A DNA stretch of 28,029 nucleotides from Chara braunii (GCA_003427395.1 BFEA01000020.1:5553154-5581182), one strand, 5' to 3'; shown: positions 1 to 8,632, counted from the stretch's first letter. Notes: generated by a model from the sequence alone, not told the origin. Made by a program: numbers and translations.

Positions 1-192
1 ATCGGCATCCCAAAGGAACACAACGACAAGCACATAAGGCCAGCTGCCCAGACTCTCCAAATCAGCAAAAGGTCCTATACGCATCGCTGGACATTTTATC
101 AGTCGGAGGTGGATGAAACGACAAGTGGATGGAACAACAAATGGACTACAGGGTTTAAAGAGGGATTAAATAGGAAGATCCGGGTGGCGTAA
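1..192 (+). CDS. Unrecognised open frame, 5' end outside window
   Basis: Frame 1 is open from the first base to a TAA at 190-192, giving 63 residues. The composition is ordinary for a protein (mixed charged, Trp and Tyr residues) and not low-complexity. It could be the C-terminal end of a gene or of a transposon protein entering from the left. I recognise no domain. A 63-codon open stretch can also arise by chance, so this is weak. Confidence 0.22.
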   Translation: MGIPKEHNDKHIRPAAQTLQISKRSYTHRWTFYQSEVDETTSGWNNKWTTGFKEGLNRKIRVA

Positions 193-600
193 TCATCAGT
201 GTAAGAGTTCAGGGAAGGGTTTAGGGTTTAAAAGGATTTAAAAGGGTTTAATGGCTGTTTGCGGGTTACAAAGACTCTAAAAAGGGCGTACAGTTGGAGA
301 GGCATAAATAAGACACGCCGCTAAGATCTACACAAAACCAGTCACTCCCCACAGTCGGACAGTTGGATGGGCAAACACAAGTTTCACAGTCGAATGACTA
401 GGAGCTAGGGTGCCGCTTCACACTGTCTCCTCACACAGTTCGTTAGATCCTTCGGCCTACAAACTTCGACAACACCCTATGCTTGATTGGAAAAGTCGGT
501 GTGACATAAACGCGACTGTAACGGTTAAGGGGAGGATTTAAGGCTTAAAAGGGAAGTTAAGGGTTTACACGGGTTGGGAAGGGAGAGAGTACAGAGCAAC
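145..600 (+). repeat. Degenerate G-rich, telomere-like motifs
   Basis: Short runs such as GGGTTTAGGGTTTAAAAGG (about 217-235), GGGTTTAA, and similar runs near 150-170 and 522-575 resemble scrambled copies of a TTTAGGG-type telomere unit. They are dispersed, not a perfect array. Otherwise 192-950 contains no gene I can support, only scattered N calls at 685, 729 and 734. Confidence 0.3.
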
Positions 601-956
601 AGGCCTGCGGAACCACACTGTATCGCAATGCTGTTTACCGCTGGCCAACCTTCCCTGCACAACTTCTTATCGGTCAAACCTCCANGGATAGTCAATAGGC
701 TAAAGAAGTTCGGGTTAGAGAGAAGAGGNTACGNGGGGGCCACAGGGTAACCGAGGGAATGGAGGGTTTGAATGGGTTCAAGAGGTTGACAAATGAACAG
801 GCATTAGGGGAGCTGCCAGACAGGGCTGAGTTGTTAGATTAAGGGTGCTCCAAGATGGGATGGGTGCCACCAGCAGCTCCACGGGTCAATGGAGCCCCAC
901 ACCAGTAAGACAAACAACCACAGCCCCACCTCTGAGCTACATGATGTACTGATGGG

Positions 957-1117
957 ACGCTGGACCCGGTTTTCAGCAGGTGCCGCTCCCCACCAATAGA
1001 TGGAGCAGCCCGACAGACAAGCCCTCAATCCTGGCGGTTCTCGTACCACCACTGGGATAGAGGGATGCCACAAGGGCTTTGTGTCAAAAAAGAAAAAAAG
1101 AAAAAAAAAAGAAAAGA
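957..1117 (+). repeat. Retroposon 3' tail, family A copy 1
   Basis: Begins near GGGACGCTGGACCCGGTT and runs through a segment ending GATGGAGC (about 1005). It then passes to an A-rich tail at 1086-1117. The 5' part recurs in opposite orientation at about 8565-8625 and in part at 2163-2192. The A-rich 3' end indicates a LINE or SINE tail. The 100-residue open frame on the minus strand here is this repeat read backwards. Confidence 0.6.
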
Positions 1118-1265
1118 TGCTAGCCCTGTTACTCATTCAGACCTCACCGGTCCTCTCATTTCTGATGGATCAAGCCTCTTCACCCACCTTGCGGGAGCCA
1201 GATTTTCCTGCTGTACTAGCTTGTGATCCGTTGTGATCAGATGAGTCCTCAATCATTCCCAAACC

Positions 1266-1429
1266 ATGACCATGGAACTAAACAACCAGATTGTGGAGGA
1301 AATGGGTCTGGGAATTCTGATAGGTGCCAGGTTTCTTTATCAACAGTTCATTGGTGAACCATTCAGCCACATGGGCTGTGTATATTGTACTTTTGTCGGA
1401 GATCCTTTCCTTCAAAAAAAAAAAAAAAA
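1266..1429 (+). repeat. Possible retroposon ending in 16 A
   Basis: A unique-looking segment ends in an uninterrupted run of 16 A at 1414-1429, which suggests a poly-A-tailed insertion on the + strand. I could not define its 5' end or a target-site duplication, and no second copy was seen in the window. Confidence 0.25.
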
Positions 1430-1523
1430 GGTCCTCTCCCTCCAATCTGTGTGACGTGGATTGACCCCTGTAACTTAGTGTCAGAAAGGTGGAAATGAGT
1501 GAACAACCAGGAAAAAACAAAAC

Positions 1524-1740
1524 GGGAAACTATGAGGGAGTCACAAAAAGAGTTTGAAAATATACTTCACAAAAGAGTTTGAAAATACACTTCGGGCAAA
1601 ATACAGTTTCAAATCGCACTTCGGGCAATGTATACAAGCTAGGTTTCCAGTCAGGTAGGATTGCGTGGGGGTGTGCTTTGTCCGGGGGAATGCCTGAAGT
1701 GTAATTTCAAACTGCTTTCGTGACTGTACTGAAGTTACCC
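1524..1740. mobile_element. MITE-like foldback element, copy 1
   Basis: The left arm has GAGTCACAAAAAGAGTTTG followed by CACTTCGGGCA. The right arm, reverse complemented, reads GGGTAACTTCAGTACAGTC and continues to a related CACTTCAGGCA. The arms are therefore diverged terminal inverted repeats. The left arm contains an internal partial duplication (about 1538-1590). No coding capacity. It shares arms with the elements at 1777 and 7922. Confidence 0.7.
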
Positions 1741-1776
1741 AACCGAAGATAAAACGAAGTAGCCCATTCTCTGAAA

Positions 1777-1971
1777 GGGGAACTACGCGGGAGTGACAAA
1801 AAATGAGTTATAATTGCACTATGGGCAAAGATACAGTTTGAAACTACGGTTCAGGCAATGTATACAACCCAGATTTCTGGCCAGGTAGGGTGCCCGAAGT
1901 GCAGTTGCAAACTGTATCTTGCCCGATAGTGGAATTATAACTCGCTTTTGTGACTCTACTGAAGTTACCCC
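1777..1971. mobile_element. MITE-like foldback element, copy 2 (best preserved)
   Basis: Arms of about 75-80 bp are inverted relative to each other. Both include GAGTTATAATT, a CCACTAT/GCACTAT-GGGCAA block and GATACAGTTTG. They surround a short unique centre around 1858-1890. The ends read GGGGAACTAC on the left and GTTACCCC on the right. This is a typical non-autonomous DNA-transposon or foldback structure. It lies 36 bp from copy 1, so the pair may have moved or duplicated together. Confidence 0.75.
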
Positions 1972-2142
1972 TTTTTTTGCCATTATTTCTCAGAGGCAGA
2001 TTGGCCCCAGTCACCCATTCCCAAATTGATGTGGCTGCTGTCCGCACTTCTTCCTTCTACCCTATCTTTCACCCCTATCCTTCTTGATCTTTACAGTTCC
2101 TGCCCAATATTTGCATCCGCTTTCCACCCGGACTTTTTTTTA

Positions 2143-2192
2143 CATATATATATATATATATATGCTGGGAACCGGGCGCAGCGTCCCATTCA
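2143..2192 (-). repeat. (TA)n microsatellite joined to family A fragment
   Basis: A TA dinucleotide run at about 2143-2163 is followed by a fragment matching the core of the family A retroposon tail (ACCGGGCGCAGCGTCCCA). The fragment is in the opposite orientation to the copy at 957. Confidence 0.5.
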
Positions 2193-2717
2193 AGATCATA
2201 TTGAGAAATTGAGAAATTTATGGAGAAGTCCTTAAGATACCGGGGCCATTACCCGGCTTCGGCTAAGAAAGACAACTGTGTAATCTACAAAGAACACTAA
2301 AATTCTCTATCCCCAAAAGCTCGGATCAAAGGAGCATTCAGAATGAAAAAAAAACACCTGCCTTAAGGCCTTTCAGCAGCCCAACCCTACCTGCCTCACC
2401 CCCTATATCCCGATGCTTTAAGTCTTTTTTTTAGCTGTGTTTTCGGTTTGGCGGTCGTTTTTCCCCATTACCCGTTTCACGGTCCCGGAGGTGCCCAACT
2501 GTATGACAACCTCACTTGACCTAGGATAGCCAGGGGGAGTTTGAGTGGAGACTGAGCATGTTCCCACATTCATCCACTATCTGAGGGTTGCCGAAGCGCG
2601 GCTGTCGCTACACCTCGTGCCACCTCAGTGGAGTTGTGGTCTGTTCGGGCCCCTTACTTCTCCACAACTGCAGTAGCGCCGCCCATCGGTGGTCTGTTTG
2701 CAAGTCCCATTCGGCCT
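2193..2717. other. No recognisable feature
   Basis: Mixed-composition sequence without a long open frame, repeat arm or RNA signature that I can support. Short homopolymers occur at about 2346 (A) and 2427 (T). Confidence 0.5.
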
Positions 2718-2897
2718 GATTGGCCGCTGAGCCATTTCTTCTGTCTCTTGTTGGGGATGAAATCGACCAGCTGCTGATGGTGAATCACTGCAGTGGATGT
2801 AGGGGGACTTGTGAGTCAGAGTCCGGAGCTAGGCTGGTTATTTGGATCTGTGCTAAGGGGAAACAGGCCTGGGGATATCATTCCCTAGTAGTGTCCT
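2718..2897 (+). repeat. Direct repeat B, copy 1
   Basis: Starts at GATTGGCCGCTGAGCC and ends at AGTAGTGTCCT. It is followed directly by an A run and an (AAT)n microsatellite (2902-2940). Copy 2 starts 262 bp later. The A-rich 3' flank suggests the tail of a retroposon. Confidence 0.7.
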
Positions 2898-2979
2898 TAT
2901 GATTAAAAAAAAAAATAATAATAATAATAATAATAAAAAGATGATAAATTTGACAAATAGTGCATCAATTTCGTCTCCT

Positions 2980-3151
2980 GATTGGCCGCTGAGCCATTTC
3001 TTCTGTCTCTTGTTGGGGATGAAGCTGCTGATGGTGAATCACTGCAGTGGATGTAGGCGGACTTGTGAGTCAGAGTCCGGAGCTAGGCTGGTTATTTGGA
3101 TCTGTGCTAAGGGGAACCAGGCCTGGGGATATCATTCCCTAGTAGTGTCCT
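2980..3151 (+). repeat. Direct repeat B, copy 2
   Basis: Nearly identical to 2718-2897 except for an 8-bp deletion after GATGAA and a few substitutions. It lacks the A-rich tail and abuts the LINE relic on the minus strand at about 3148. The small open frames on the + strand in both copies are duplicates of each other and carry no recognisable domain. Confidence 0.7.
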
Positions 3152-3770
3152 AGACCACCCCTGGCTCTATGTTGCGCTACCTGTCGCCAAGCAACCCTAT
3201 GGATGCAAAGTGTACCATCATTGGTACTTTCCCGTAGGTACGTGGCTGCAGCCCTTCACAAGATAGCGAGCTGCTTGGGTTTTGCCGCCATGATGGAGTT
3301 GTTGATGGCCAAGGCTCTACCCACTGGAGAGGTGTGGAGGCCCTTCCATTTGGAGATTTGACTGAGGGCCGACTGCACCAGGGCATCACCATGGTCCTTT
3401 GGGGGACGCACTGCGGTGAGTCTTACTCCCAGTATCGTGATTGCGTCCTCCTTGGCTCTCCATGTGACAGTGGGCCGTTGTGGTGGTGGCAGAGCCTGTG
3501 AATGCAGCCACCAGCCCTCTGTCTTAGGCCCCCAATTCACTTTCATATCAGCCGCTATTGAGAAGAGGTCGATTGCCTTCTCTACTTCCCTCATACTTAG
3601 ATCATTTGCCTGGATGAGGAACGTCAAGTTGTCAGCAGATAGGAAGGTGACTGGGACTAGGTGGGGAGGGAACTTGATCTTTTGGATGCCAGGGCTGGCT
3701 CTAGTGAGGGATGCCAGGGCCTCCATCACGATTACAATAAGAAGGGGGGCAAGTGGGTCAGAGGTGAGCA
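3148..3770 (-). pseudogene. Non-LTR retrotransposon (LINE) reverse-transcriptase relic
   Basis: The minus strand reads as the palm/thumb part of a LINE ORF2. A DPLAPLL segment (about 3740-3760) corresponds to RT motif B'. A degenerate ADD-box equivalent, FLSADNLTF, follows at about 3624-3650, with Asp-Asp changed to Asp-Asn. Next come the KVNWGPKTE segment, the ILGVRL strand and the WKGLHTSPVGRALAINN segment typical of the region after the palm. The frame then meets a TGA at 3254-3256 and continues in the same frame through RVAWRQVA and RARGGLG to about 3148. The N-terminal RT motifs are replaced by G-rich repeat at about 3770-4000. The mutated catalytic motif, internal stop and truncation at both ends mark a dead copy. 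Confidence 0.75.
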
Positions 3771-4010
3771 ACAGGTATCCAGACCCGGGCCCGCACCCAC
3801 AAGGCGATGCATCGGTGTGGGTGTCGATAAGCTGGGCAGGGTGGGTGGAGGGTGGGTCCAAGCTAGCTGGTCTAGATGTGTGACACACTTGTAAATGTTG
3901 ACCCGGGTCACCCGAATGGGTGGGTGGCAGGTGGGTGAATGTCTGGCCTGGGTCACCCGACCTGCTGACCCAGGATGACCCACAAGAACCCNTCCCCCTG
4001 CCCCCCCCCC
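3770..4010. repeat. G-rich degenerate repeat
   Basis: Repeated GGGTGGGT, GGGTCACCCGA and related words in direct and inverted order, ending in a run of C at about 4001-4012. A similar GGGTGCGGGTGGGTCCGGGT segment occurs at 4925-4950. It interrupts the LINE relic on its 5' side. Confidence 0.55.
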
Positions 4011-4068
4011 CCAACACCACCCGTGAGCGTAGGGAAAAAAACACTAAAATTGGAGGCAAAACAAAAAA

Positions 4069-4243
4069 GGTCTGGCTCTCCCAAAACAAAACAATTGCGG
4101 TCCAGCCGCCAGTGGCATATTGGGACCCACCCGAAGACCTGTCTCTTATACACATCTAGATGTGTATAAGAGACAGGGTCTGGCTCTCCCAAAACAAAAC
4201 AATTGCGGTCCAGCCGCCAGTGGCATATTGGGACCCACCCGAA
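4069..4243. other. Assembly artefact: 67-bp flank duplicated around a junction adapter
   Basis: Positions 4069-4135 are repeated exactly at 4177-4243, with the adapter between them. This is what a mate-pair read crossing its circularisation adapter produces when it is not trimmed. Open frames across here yield adapter-derived peptides and are not genes. Confidence 0.9.
4139..4176. other. Nextera mate-pair junction adapter
   Basis: CTGTCTCTTATACACATCT is followed immediately by its reverse complement AGATGTGTATAAGAGACAG. This is two transposase mosaic ends joined head to head, the known 38-base mate-pair circularisation junction. It is library contamination, not genomic sequence. Confidence 0.97.
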
Positions 4244-4308
4244 CAAATGCCACAGTGTGCCACTTCCGGCTGGAGTGTTGGGAGATTTTGCTCCTGTAAA
4301 AAGAACGT

Positions 4309-4347
4309 GGAGCGAACCTACCCACATGAGGCGGTAAGGTTCGCTCC
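4309..4347. repeat. Inverted repeat, 11-bp arms
   Basis: GGAGCGAACCT at 4309-4319 is the exact reverse complement of AGGTTCGCTCC at 4337-4347, with a 17-nt spacer. It may be a remnant of terminal inverted repeats of a small element or simply a hairpin. Confidence 0.55.
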
Positions 4348-4771
4348 TCCATTTGAATTTGGGGACTTGAGGTTGTATTTTCGCGCAGTCACCTGATCTT
4401 GTTTCTTTGCACCGTCACCTCATCGAATCATTGTTTGTTTGTTTTTTTTGTTTTTTTTGAAAAGCTACGTTCTTCTCTCAATTTCACCTCACACTACCTA
4501 CCTACCACTACTTCTAATTGTAGGCATACGGGGAACCCCGTAACGGTGTTCACAAGAGAACATGCGGGGGCTGCTCCCGACCTGCGGTTGGGCGATACCG
4601 GCTAGGGGACAGCCGTTAGCATCAGGGATCATGCCAACAGGACCAATCCCTGTGCCTCCCCTCAGGTCCCCTCCCCTACAAACATCAGCAGACTCTGCTC
4701 AATGCCGATCGGGGGATCCAGTGGTCTATCTCTAAGTGGCGGGTGCCAAGCATGCCCAGGAAGGTACATGA
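4348..4771. other. Unannotated, possible body of a tRNA-related SINE
   Basis: No supported gene. T-rich homopolymers lie at 4440-4460. The GC-rich segment 4530-4771 leads into the tRNA-like sequence at 4772-4843 and could be the body of a minus-strand SINE whose head is that tRNA-like part. No second copy is present to confirm this. Confidence 0.3.
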
Positions 4772-4843
4772 GGCCAAATGGGGATTGAACCCACGACCTC
4801 CTGAATGCCACTTGCGTGCCTTACCATCTGAGTTAGGCCGCTT
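4772..4843 (-). repeat. Degenerate tRNA-like sequence (SINE head or tRNA pseudogene)
   Basis: On the minus strand the D-arm word ACTCAGATGGTAAGGC and the T-arm GTGGGTTCAATCCCCAT (5-bp stem, B-box-like) are correctly spaced. A variable loop AGGTC precedes the T-arm. The seven-base anticodon loop would present GGC (Ala). However, the anticodon stem and acceptor stem pair poorly. It is therefore better read as a decayed tRNA or the RNA polymerase III promoter head of a SINE than as a working tRNA gene. Confidence 0.6.
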
Positions 4844-5394
4844 GTGAGGTCAGTGCGCAATGTCATATTATGTGTAAATGTTAGGTTGGGCATGAGCAGG
4901 TGCAGGTGGAGAAATGATTTTCCTGTGGGTGCGGGTGGGTCCGGGTGAAGTTTTTTTAGGCAGGGCAGGTGTGGGGGCGATTTTTTTTTCGGAAAAAAAC
5001 TTGGGTTGGCGAGATCACCTTAAGACTCTGTTTTCTTTTTTTAATCAGGGCGGGCGATACTAGGAATACTTTGGGCGGCGATAGTGGTGAGGCTCGAGCT
5101 TTCGAGATCACGCTGAGGTAGGATAGTGGGATAGGGGGTGCGCGTGAGTGCGCGGGGAACATACCGGCCGACGGGTCTGGCGGTCGTGGGACCCAAGTCC
5201 TCGGTGGTGCCGAGGGGGACGGAGTGTGTTGTCGCCATCACCAGCAAGAAGGAGAGTTGACCTAGACATAGACGTGGAGTTTTTTTTTGGTGGCGAAACG
5301 GGCCGGGTAGGAGCACCCTGTGGTCGGCATACAGAAGGCGTCCTTGCGCAAACAGCTGGTGAAGACACTGCGGAATAACGACTAGATCAAATAA
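4844..5394. other. Unannotated G/T-rich region
   Basis: Contains a G-rich simple segment (4890-4980), T runs at 4949-4956, 4981-4989 and 5280-5289, and no convincing coding region. An 18-base word at 5062-5079 (AGGAATACTTTGGGCGGC) recurs exactly at 8125-8142. Confidence 0.45.
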
Positions 5395-5712
5395 GGTAAT
5401 TCGGCATCGCTCGAAATTGCAGCAGCTCTTCAGGGCAAGATATACGTATCGGTTCTGGTGGCGATGGCCTCAGCAGAGGAGTTCCAACACCGGGCGAATG
5501 CGTGGCTGGCCGAACTGGAAGATACTTAGAGGCGCATGCAACGGATTGTCGGAGTCTTGTCCTCTGTTGCTCAGGCCTGGCCGGTGGCAGATTGGGGGGG
5601 ATCTGCCCTGGTTGTATGGCTGGAGGACAAGTGTCAGCAACTTTCAACGCCCCTCTGGCAGATCGAGGAGGATCCGGAACTGGAGGCTTTCGTTGATTGG
5701 TGGCAGGCGGAG

Positions 5713-5716
<4 letters not shown>
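5395..5716 (+). pseudogene. Gag-like or unknown protein relic
   Basis: Frame 1 opens after a TAA at 5392-5394. It has an ATG at 5464, reads AEEFQHRANAWLAELED, meets a TAG at 5527-5529, and continues open as a helical, Trp-rich acidic segment (LEDKCQQLS, EEDPELEAFVDWWQ) up to a run of 37 T at 5717-5753. The amphipathic, Glu/Trp-rich style is typical of a retrotransposon gag N-terminus, but I cannot assign a family. The internal stop and the poly-T junction suggest a broken copy into which an oppositely oriented poly-A retroposon tail has inserted. Acidic residues continue after the poly-T in another frame (about 5780-5860). Confidence 0.4.

Positions 5717-5753
<37 letters not shown>
5717..5753. 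repeat. Poly-T run of 37
   Basis: An uninterrupted T homopolymer, read as poly-Phe in the long + strand frame that crosses it. It probably marks the poly-A tail of a minus-strand retroposon. Its true length is unlikely to be exact in a short-read assembly. Confidence 0.8.
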
Positions 5754-5755
<2 letters not shown>

Positions 5756-6256
5756 GTTCTGATATTCGGTTGCAACATGATTTTCGAACAGGGGGTAGAT
5801 TATAGTGACGCGCTGAAGGAGAGGTTGGAGACTGAGGCTCAATTGGACTTCAATCCTCTCATCTCGTCTTCTGGGGAGTCTGCGACATCGATAACGGCCG
5901 CTGCACTAGTGGCGACCTCACTTGACACATCATCAACCACAACAACTGTGACAATAAAGATGGGTGGAGCGTTTGCCATCACAGTTTTATTGAACATGCC
6001 ACCCGTGACAACAACTACAGTGTCCATCATGACAACAGACTCATCAGCAACAATGAAAAGTTTGACAGCGGGGCAAGCAGCAGAGGAGGTCGAACCGGCT
6101 CGCACTACACATGCTGCTAATCGGCAGCTGGAGGGCAAGGAACCAGAAGTGGTTTTTGTTCTTCCTCCCAACATCCCCTCCTTCTCCTCCCACCCTCCTC
6201 TAATTCCCCCCTTGTATTTCATACATCTCTGCATTGCTAACGTCACCTTTACATTA
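5754..6256. other. Threonine-codon-rich open region, unassigned
   Basis: The + strand frame is open and rich in ACA/ACC/ACT codons (5930-6050), with an alternative frame rich in Asn and His from the same AAC-type repeats. This may be downstream sequence of the relic at 5395, but no domain is recognisable. Confidence 0.3.
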
Positions 6257-6714
6257 GGGGGCTCGTTCGACACTCCTCGGGCGCCTAAAGTCCCCGAGGA
6301 ATTGTTCGTTCCATTTATCCTCGGGGGTGCAGCCGGAAAAAAAGAAAGTGAAAACAATCCGAAGGAAATTCCTCGGGCTCCGAGGATTCCCCAGCCATTT
6401 CTCCCTTTTGCCCAAGGGACCTCACGAGGTCCCTTGGGCAAAAGGAATCCGCTTTTCACGGAGAGGAGTGGGCACACGCGTAGAGAGACGTTACAACCAA
6501 GAATCTGGATCGTGGCGGCACCCTATTGGCTGAAGGCCTTAAGCACATTTGTTTGTTTTTTTTTTCCTTTTTTCTTTTCTGACATCGCTCCAAGGAAACG
6601 TCCTCGGGCGACGTCCCCGAGGACAGGTGGAACGAAGGGCCCAAATTTCCTTTTGACTAAAAGGAATTTTTCCTCGGGCTCCGAGGACGCCCCAAGGAGT
6701 GTCGAACGAGCCCC
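6257..6714. mobile_element. Foldback/MITE element with about 30-bp terminal inverted repeats
   Basis: The left end GGGGGCTCGTTCGACACTCC at 6257 is matched by the right end at about 6685-6714, which reads as its reverse complement with few differences. A TTA precedes the left end and TAGGTAA follows the right end. Inside are several copies of a CCTCGGGCTCCGAGG-type palindrome and a perfect 20-bp hairpin at 6404-6445. GGGG-type TIRs beside TTA recall Tourist/PIF-Harbinger MITEs, but the target-site duplication is not clean, so the superfamily is tentative. No transposase is present. Confidence 0.65.
6404..6445. repeat. Perfect 20-bp hairpin with 2-nt loop
   Basis: CCTTTTGCCCAAGGGACCTC at 6404-6423 is followed after AC by its exact reverse complement at 6426-6445. 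It lies inside the foldback element and would extrude as a cruciform or form a very stable RNA hairpin. Confidence 0.85.
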
Positions 6715-7020
6715 TAGGTAACAACACGCACCACGATCCGTGCTCCGCTCAAGCGGCGGCACACTTGCCTTATCTCTTCTCGGTTTACGTGTCTGCACAG
6801 CGTGGAGGGTGGGAGGAGGGGTTCGGTTGGTAGCTGGGAATGAGGGATCGTAATCTTCGGGGGAGCAAGCACAGGCAATGGATGCAAGATGGAGTGGGTT
6901 AGAGGCCGAGATTAAGGGCGATCAGATCGACCCTTCTCATGTGACCACCTTGCATGGAGCTTAACCGCAGTGGAGGTCGATCTGTCAAGTACTGATTGCC
7001 CCCCCCTCTTTGCTTACCCT
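6715..7020. other. No recognisable feature
   Basis: Flank of the foldback element. No open frame, repeat arm or RNA motif could be supported. Confidence 0.5.
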
Positions 7021-7310
7021 GATGGGTTGCAGTTTGAACTGTTTGGATTGGATTGGAGCAGTCTGGATCTGTATTGATTTCATGTGTATGAGACTCGTCC
7101 TGANGATGGGTTGCAGTTTGAACTGTTTGGATTGGATTGGAGCGGTCTGGATCTGTATTGATTTCATGTGTATGAGACTCGTCCTGATCTGATCTGCTTC
7201 TCTATTTCGTTTTTTTACACCTGTACAATTTGAATTGCCAGGATTGGATTGGGTCGGTCTCAACTTTCATTGACTTCATGTATACGGGACCCCTCCTGAT
7301 CTGTTCTTCA
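7021..7310 (+). repeat. Tandem repeat, 84-bp unit, with N at the junction
   Basis: 7021-7103 and 7105-7187 differ at one visible base (GAGCAG versus GAGCGG) and are separated by a single N at 7104. A third, diverged copy follows at about 7222-7310 (GGATTGGATTGGGTCGGTC and TTCATGTATACGGGAC). The near-identity of the first two around an N suggests an unmerged contig overlap superimposed on a real older tandem array. Confidence 0.7.
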
Positions 7311-7794
7311 ATTTCATTTGTTTGTTTACACCTGTGTGCTTCGATTTGATAGTTAACTCTTGGTTGATGGGAATCTGACTTCGTCGTCTCTGCTTTCATC
7401 AGAAATTATTTGCTTCCTCCCTAGCTGTGTTTCAATAATCTGAAGGGAAAGCAATCCTTTGGTTTGGAAGTCGATCTCTCCTCCCTGTTCGATTTCGCCA
7501 CGTTGGATAAGGGATTGTAATAATTAGGGTTACACTAGGGAGACTCGTTCTTTGTCAACTTCAGATCCTAATTAAACAACGAATTATCAAGGGTTTGATG
7601 GGATCTTCGATTCAGTTAGACTCTTATACCCTGCTACCCCTCCCCCCCCAGTGTGTATGGTGCAGGACGCCCCAAGTAGATTTAGTCAAGTTGAGCAGGG
7701 CAGAGCTTGATTGCGCATGGTGCGGGGTTAATCCTTCCTTATTTGGGAAGCAATCAATGCCCCTTGCCCGCGCTACATCCATATAGAATAGGGA
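7311..7794. other. No recognisable feature
   Basis: Ordinary AT-leaning sequence with no gene, RNA or repeat structure that I can support. Confidence 0.5.
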
Positions 7795-7921
7795 AACTGT
7801 CTCCATGGGACCAGTGGCTGAGGCTCTTCCAGCCGTAATGGGAAGAGGCGTGGGTTCGCTTTGTATTCAATTGCCTAATTGAGCCTTGGGCACTGGGCCC
7901 CTTGTTTTGGGGGAAAAAAAA
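7795..7921 (+). repeat. Possible tRNA-related SINE with A-rich tail
   Basis: An A-box-like AGTGGCTGAGG (7812) lies about 42 bp before a B-box-like GTGGGTTCGC (7850). The segment ends in an A-rich run (7914-7921) abutting the third MITE copy. Only part of the B-box consensus matches, so this is tentative. Confidence 0.35.
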
Positions 7922-8106
7922 GGGGGTAACTTCGGCGCAGTCACAAAAACAGTTCGTAATTGCACTTCGGGCAATCCCACGAATACAACACACCCCCACG
8001 CGACCCCACCGAACCCGAAACTTAGGTCATATACATTCAGCATTACCGGCCCTTTTGCCTCAAGTGCAATTACAAACTCAAACCCTGACTGCGCCGTAGT
8101 TTTCTC
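7922..8106. mobile_element. MITE-like foldback element, copy 3
   Basis: The left arm, from GGGGGTAACTTCGGCGCAGTC, includes AATTGCACTTCGGGCAA. The right arm, reverse complemented, gives ACTACGGCGCAGTC and TTTGTAATTGCACTTGAGGC. These are the same arm words as in the elements at 1524 and 1777. It is followed immediately by a long A run (8107 on). No coding capacity. Confidence 0.7.
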
Positions 8107-8480
8107 AAAAAAAAAAAAAAAAAAAGGAATACTTTGGGCGGCTGGATGAAGTGGCAATTTCAAAAAAAATGATCATCTTTGAATTGGGTTCCATTGCCTC
8201 ACCTACCTCTAAAGGGGGAAAGGTGGGGGGAGATGGCCACTTAACATGATATTTGTGGCAACTGTTCTCTCTCACCACCGCCGGGATAGTGGGCTTACGC
8301 AGGGGCTATTCAAAAAAAAAAAAAAAAAAAAAAAAGGATGTTTACCCATTCACCGAAGGTGTCTCCAAAGTTCATTTTCATGAGGCACACATCTAGAAAA
8401 TCCCAATCCACAAGGATCGTACGGTTTTTCAAAGTTGATACATAATATGGCTGCATCCACCTTTCTTTTCTTTTCTTTTC
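8107..8480. other. Homopolymer-rich flank, no gene
   Basis: A runs at 8107-8125 and 8312-8335 suggest two decayed poly-A tails on the + strand. No open frame or RNA could be supported. Confidence 0.45.
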
Positions 8481-8632
8481 TTTTTTTATTTCTTTTTTTT
8501 ATCATCAGAACAGCCCGAGGTGGTGGTAGGGGTGCTGATAAGAGCAGACACCGCTTTCACTCTCGGGGAGGCTCCATCTATTGGTGGGGAGCTGCACCTG
8601 CTGGAAACCGGGTCCAGCGTCCCAGAACAACA
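8460..8632 (-). repeat. Retroposon 3' tail, family A copy 2
   Basis: Minus-strand copy of the family seen at 957-1117. A T-rich tail occupies 8460-8500, and the shared core CTCCATCTATTGGTGGGGAGC is followed by ACCGGGTCCAGCGTCCCA near 8605-8622. The segment between tail and core differs from copy 1, so only the core is conserved. Confidence 0.6.

Noticed and set aside
3953-4396. Several open frames on both strands with peptides such as CIRDR, LLYTSRCV and SYTHLDVYKRQ
   Set aside because: These are translations of the mate-pair junction adapter and its duplicated flank, not genes.
4772-4843. Functional tRNA-Ala gene
   Set aside because: Anticodon and acceptor stems do not pair adequately.
5417-6721. 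434-codon + strand open frame
   Set aside because: It strings together a relic in another frame, poly-Phe from 37 T, a Thr-rich repeat and the foldback element. The frame is not consistent with the coding-like segment upstream of the poly-T.
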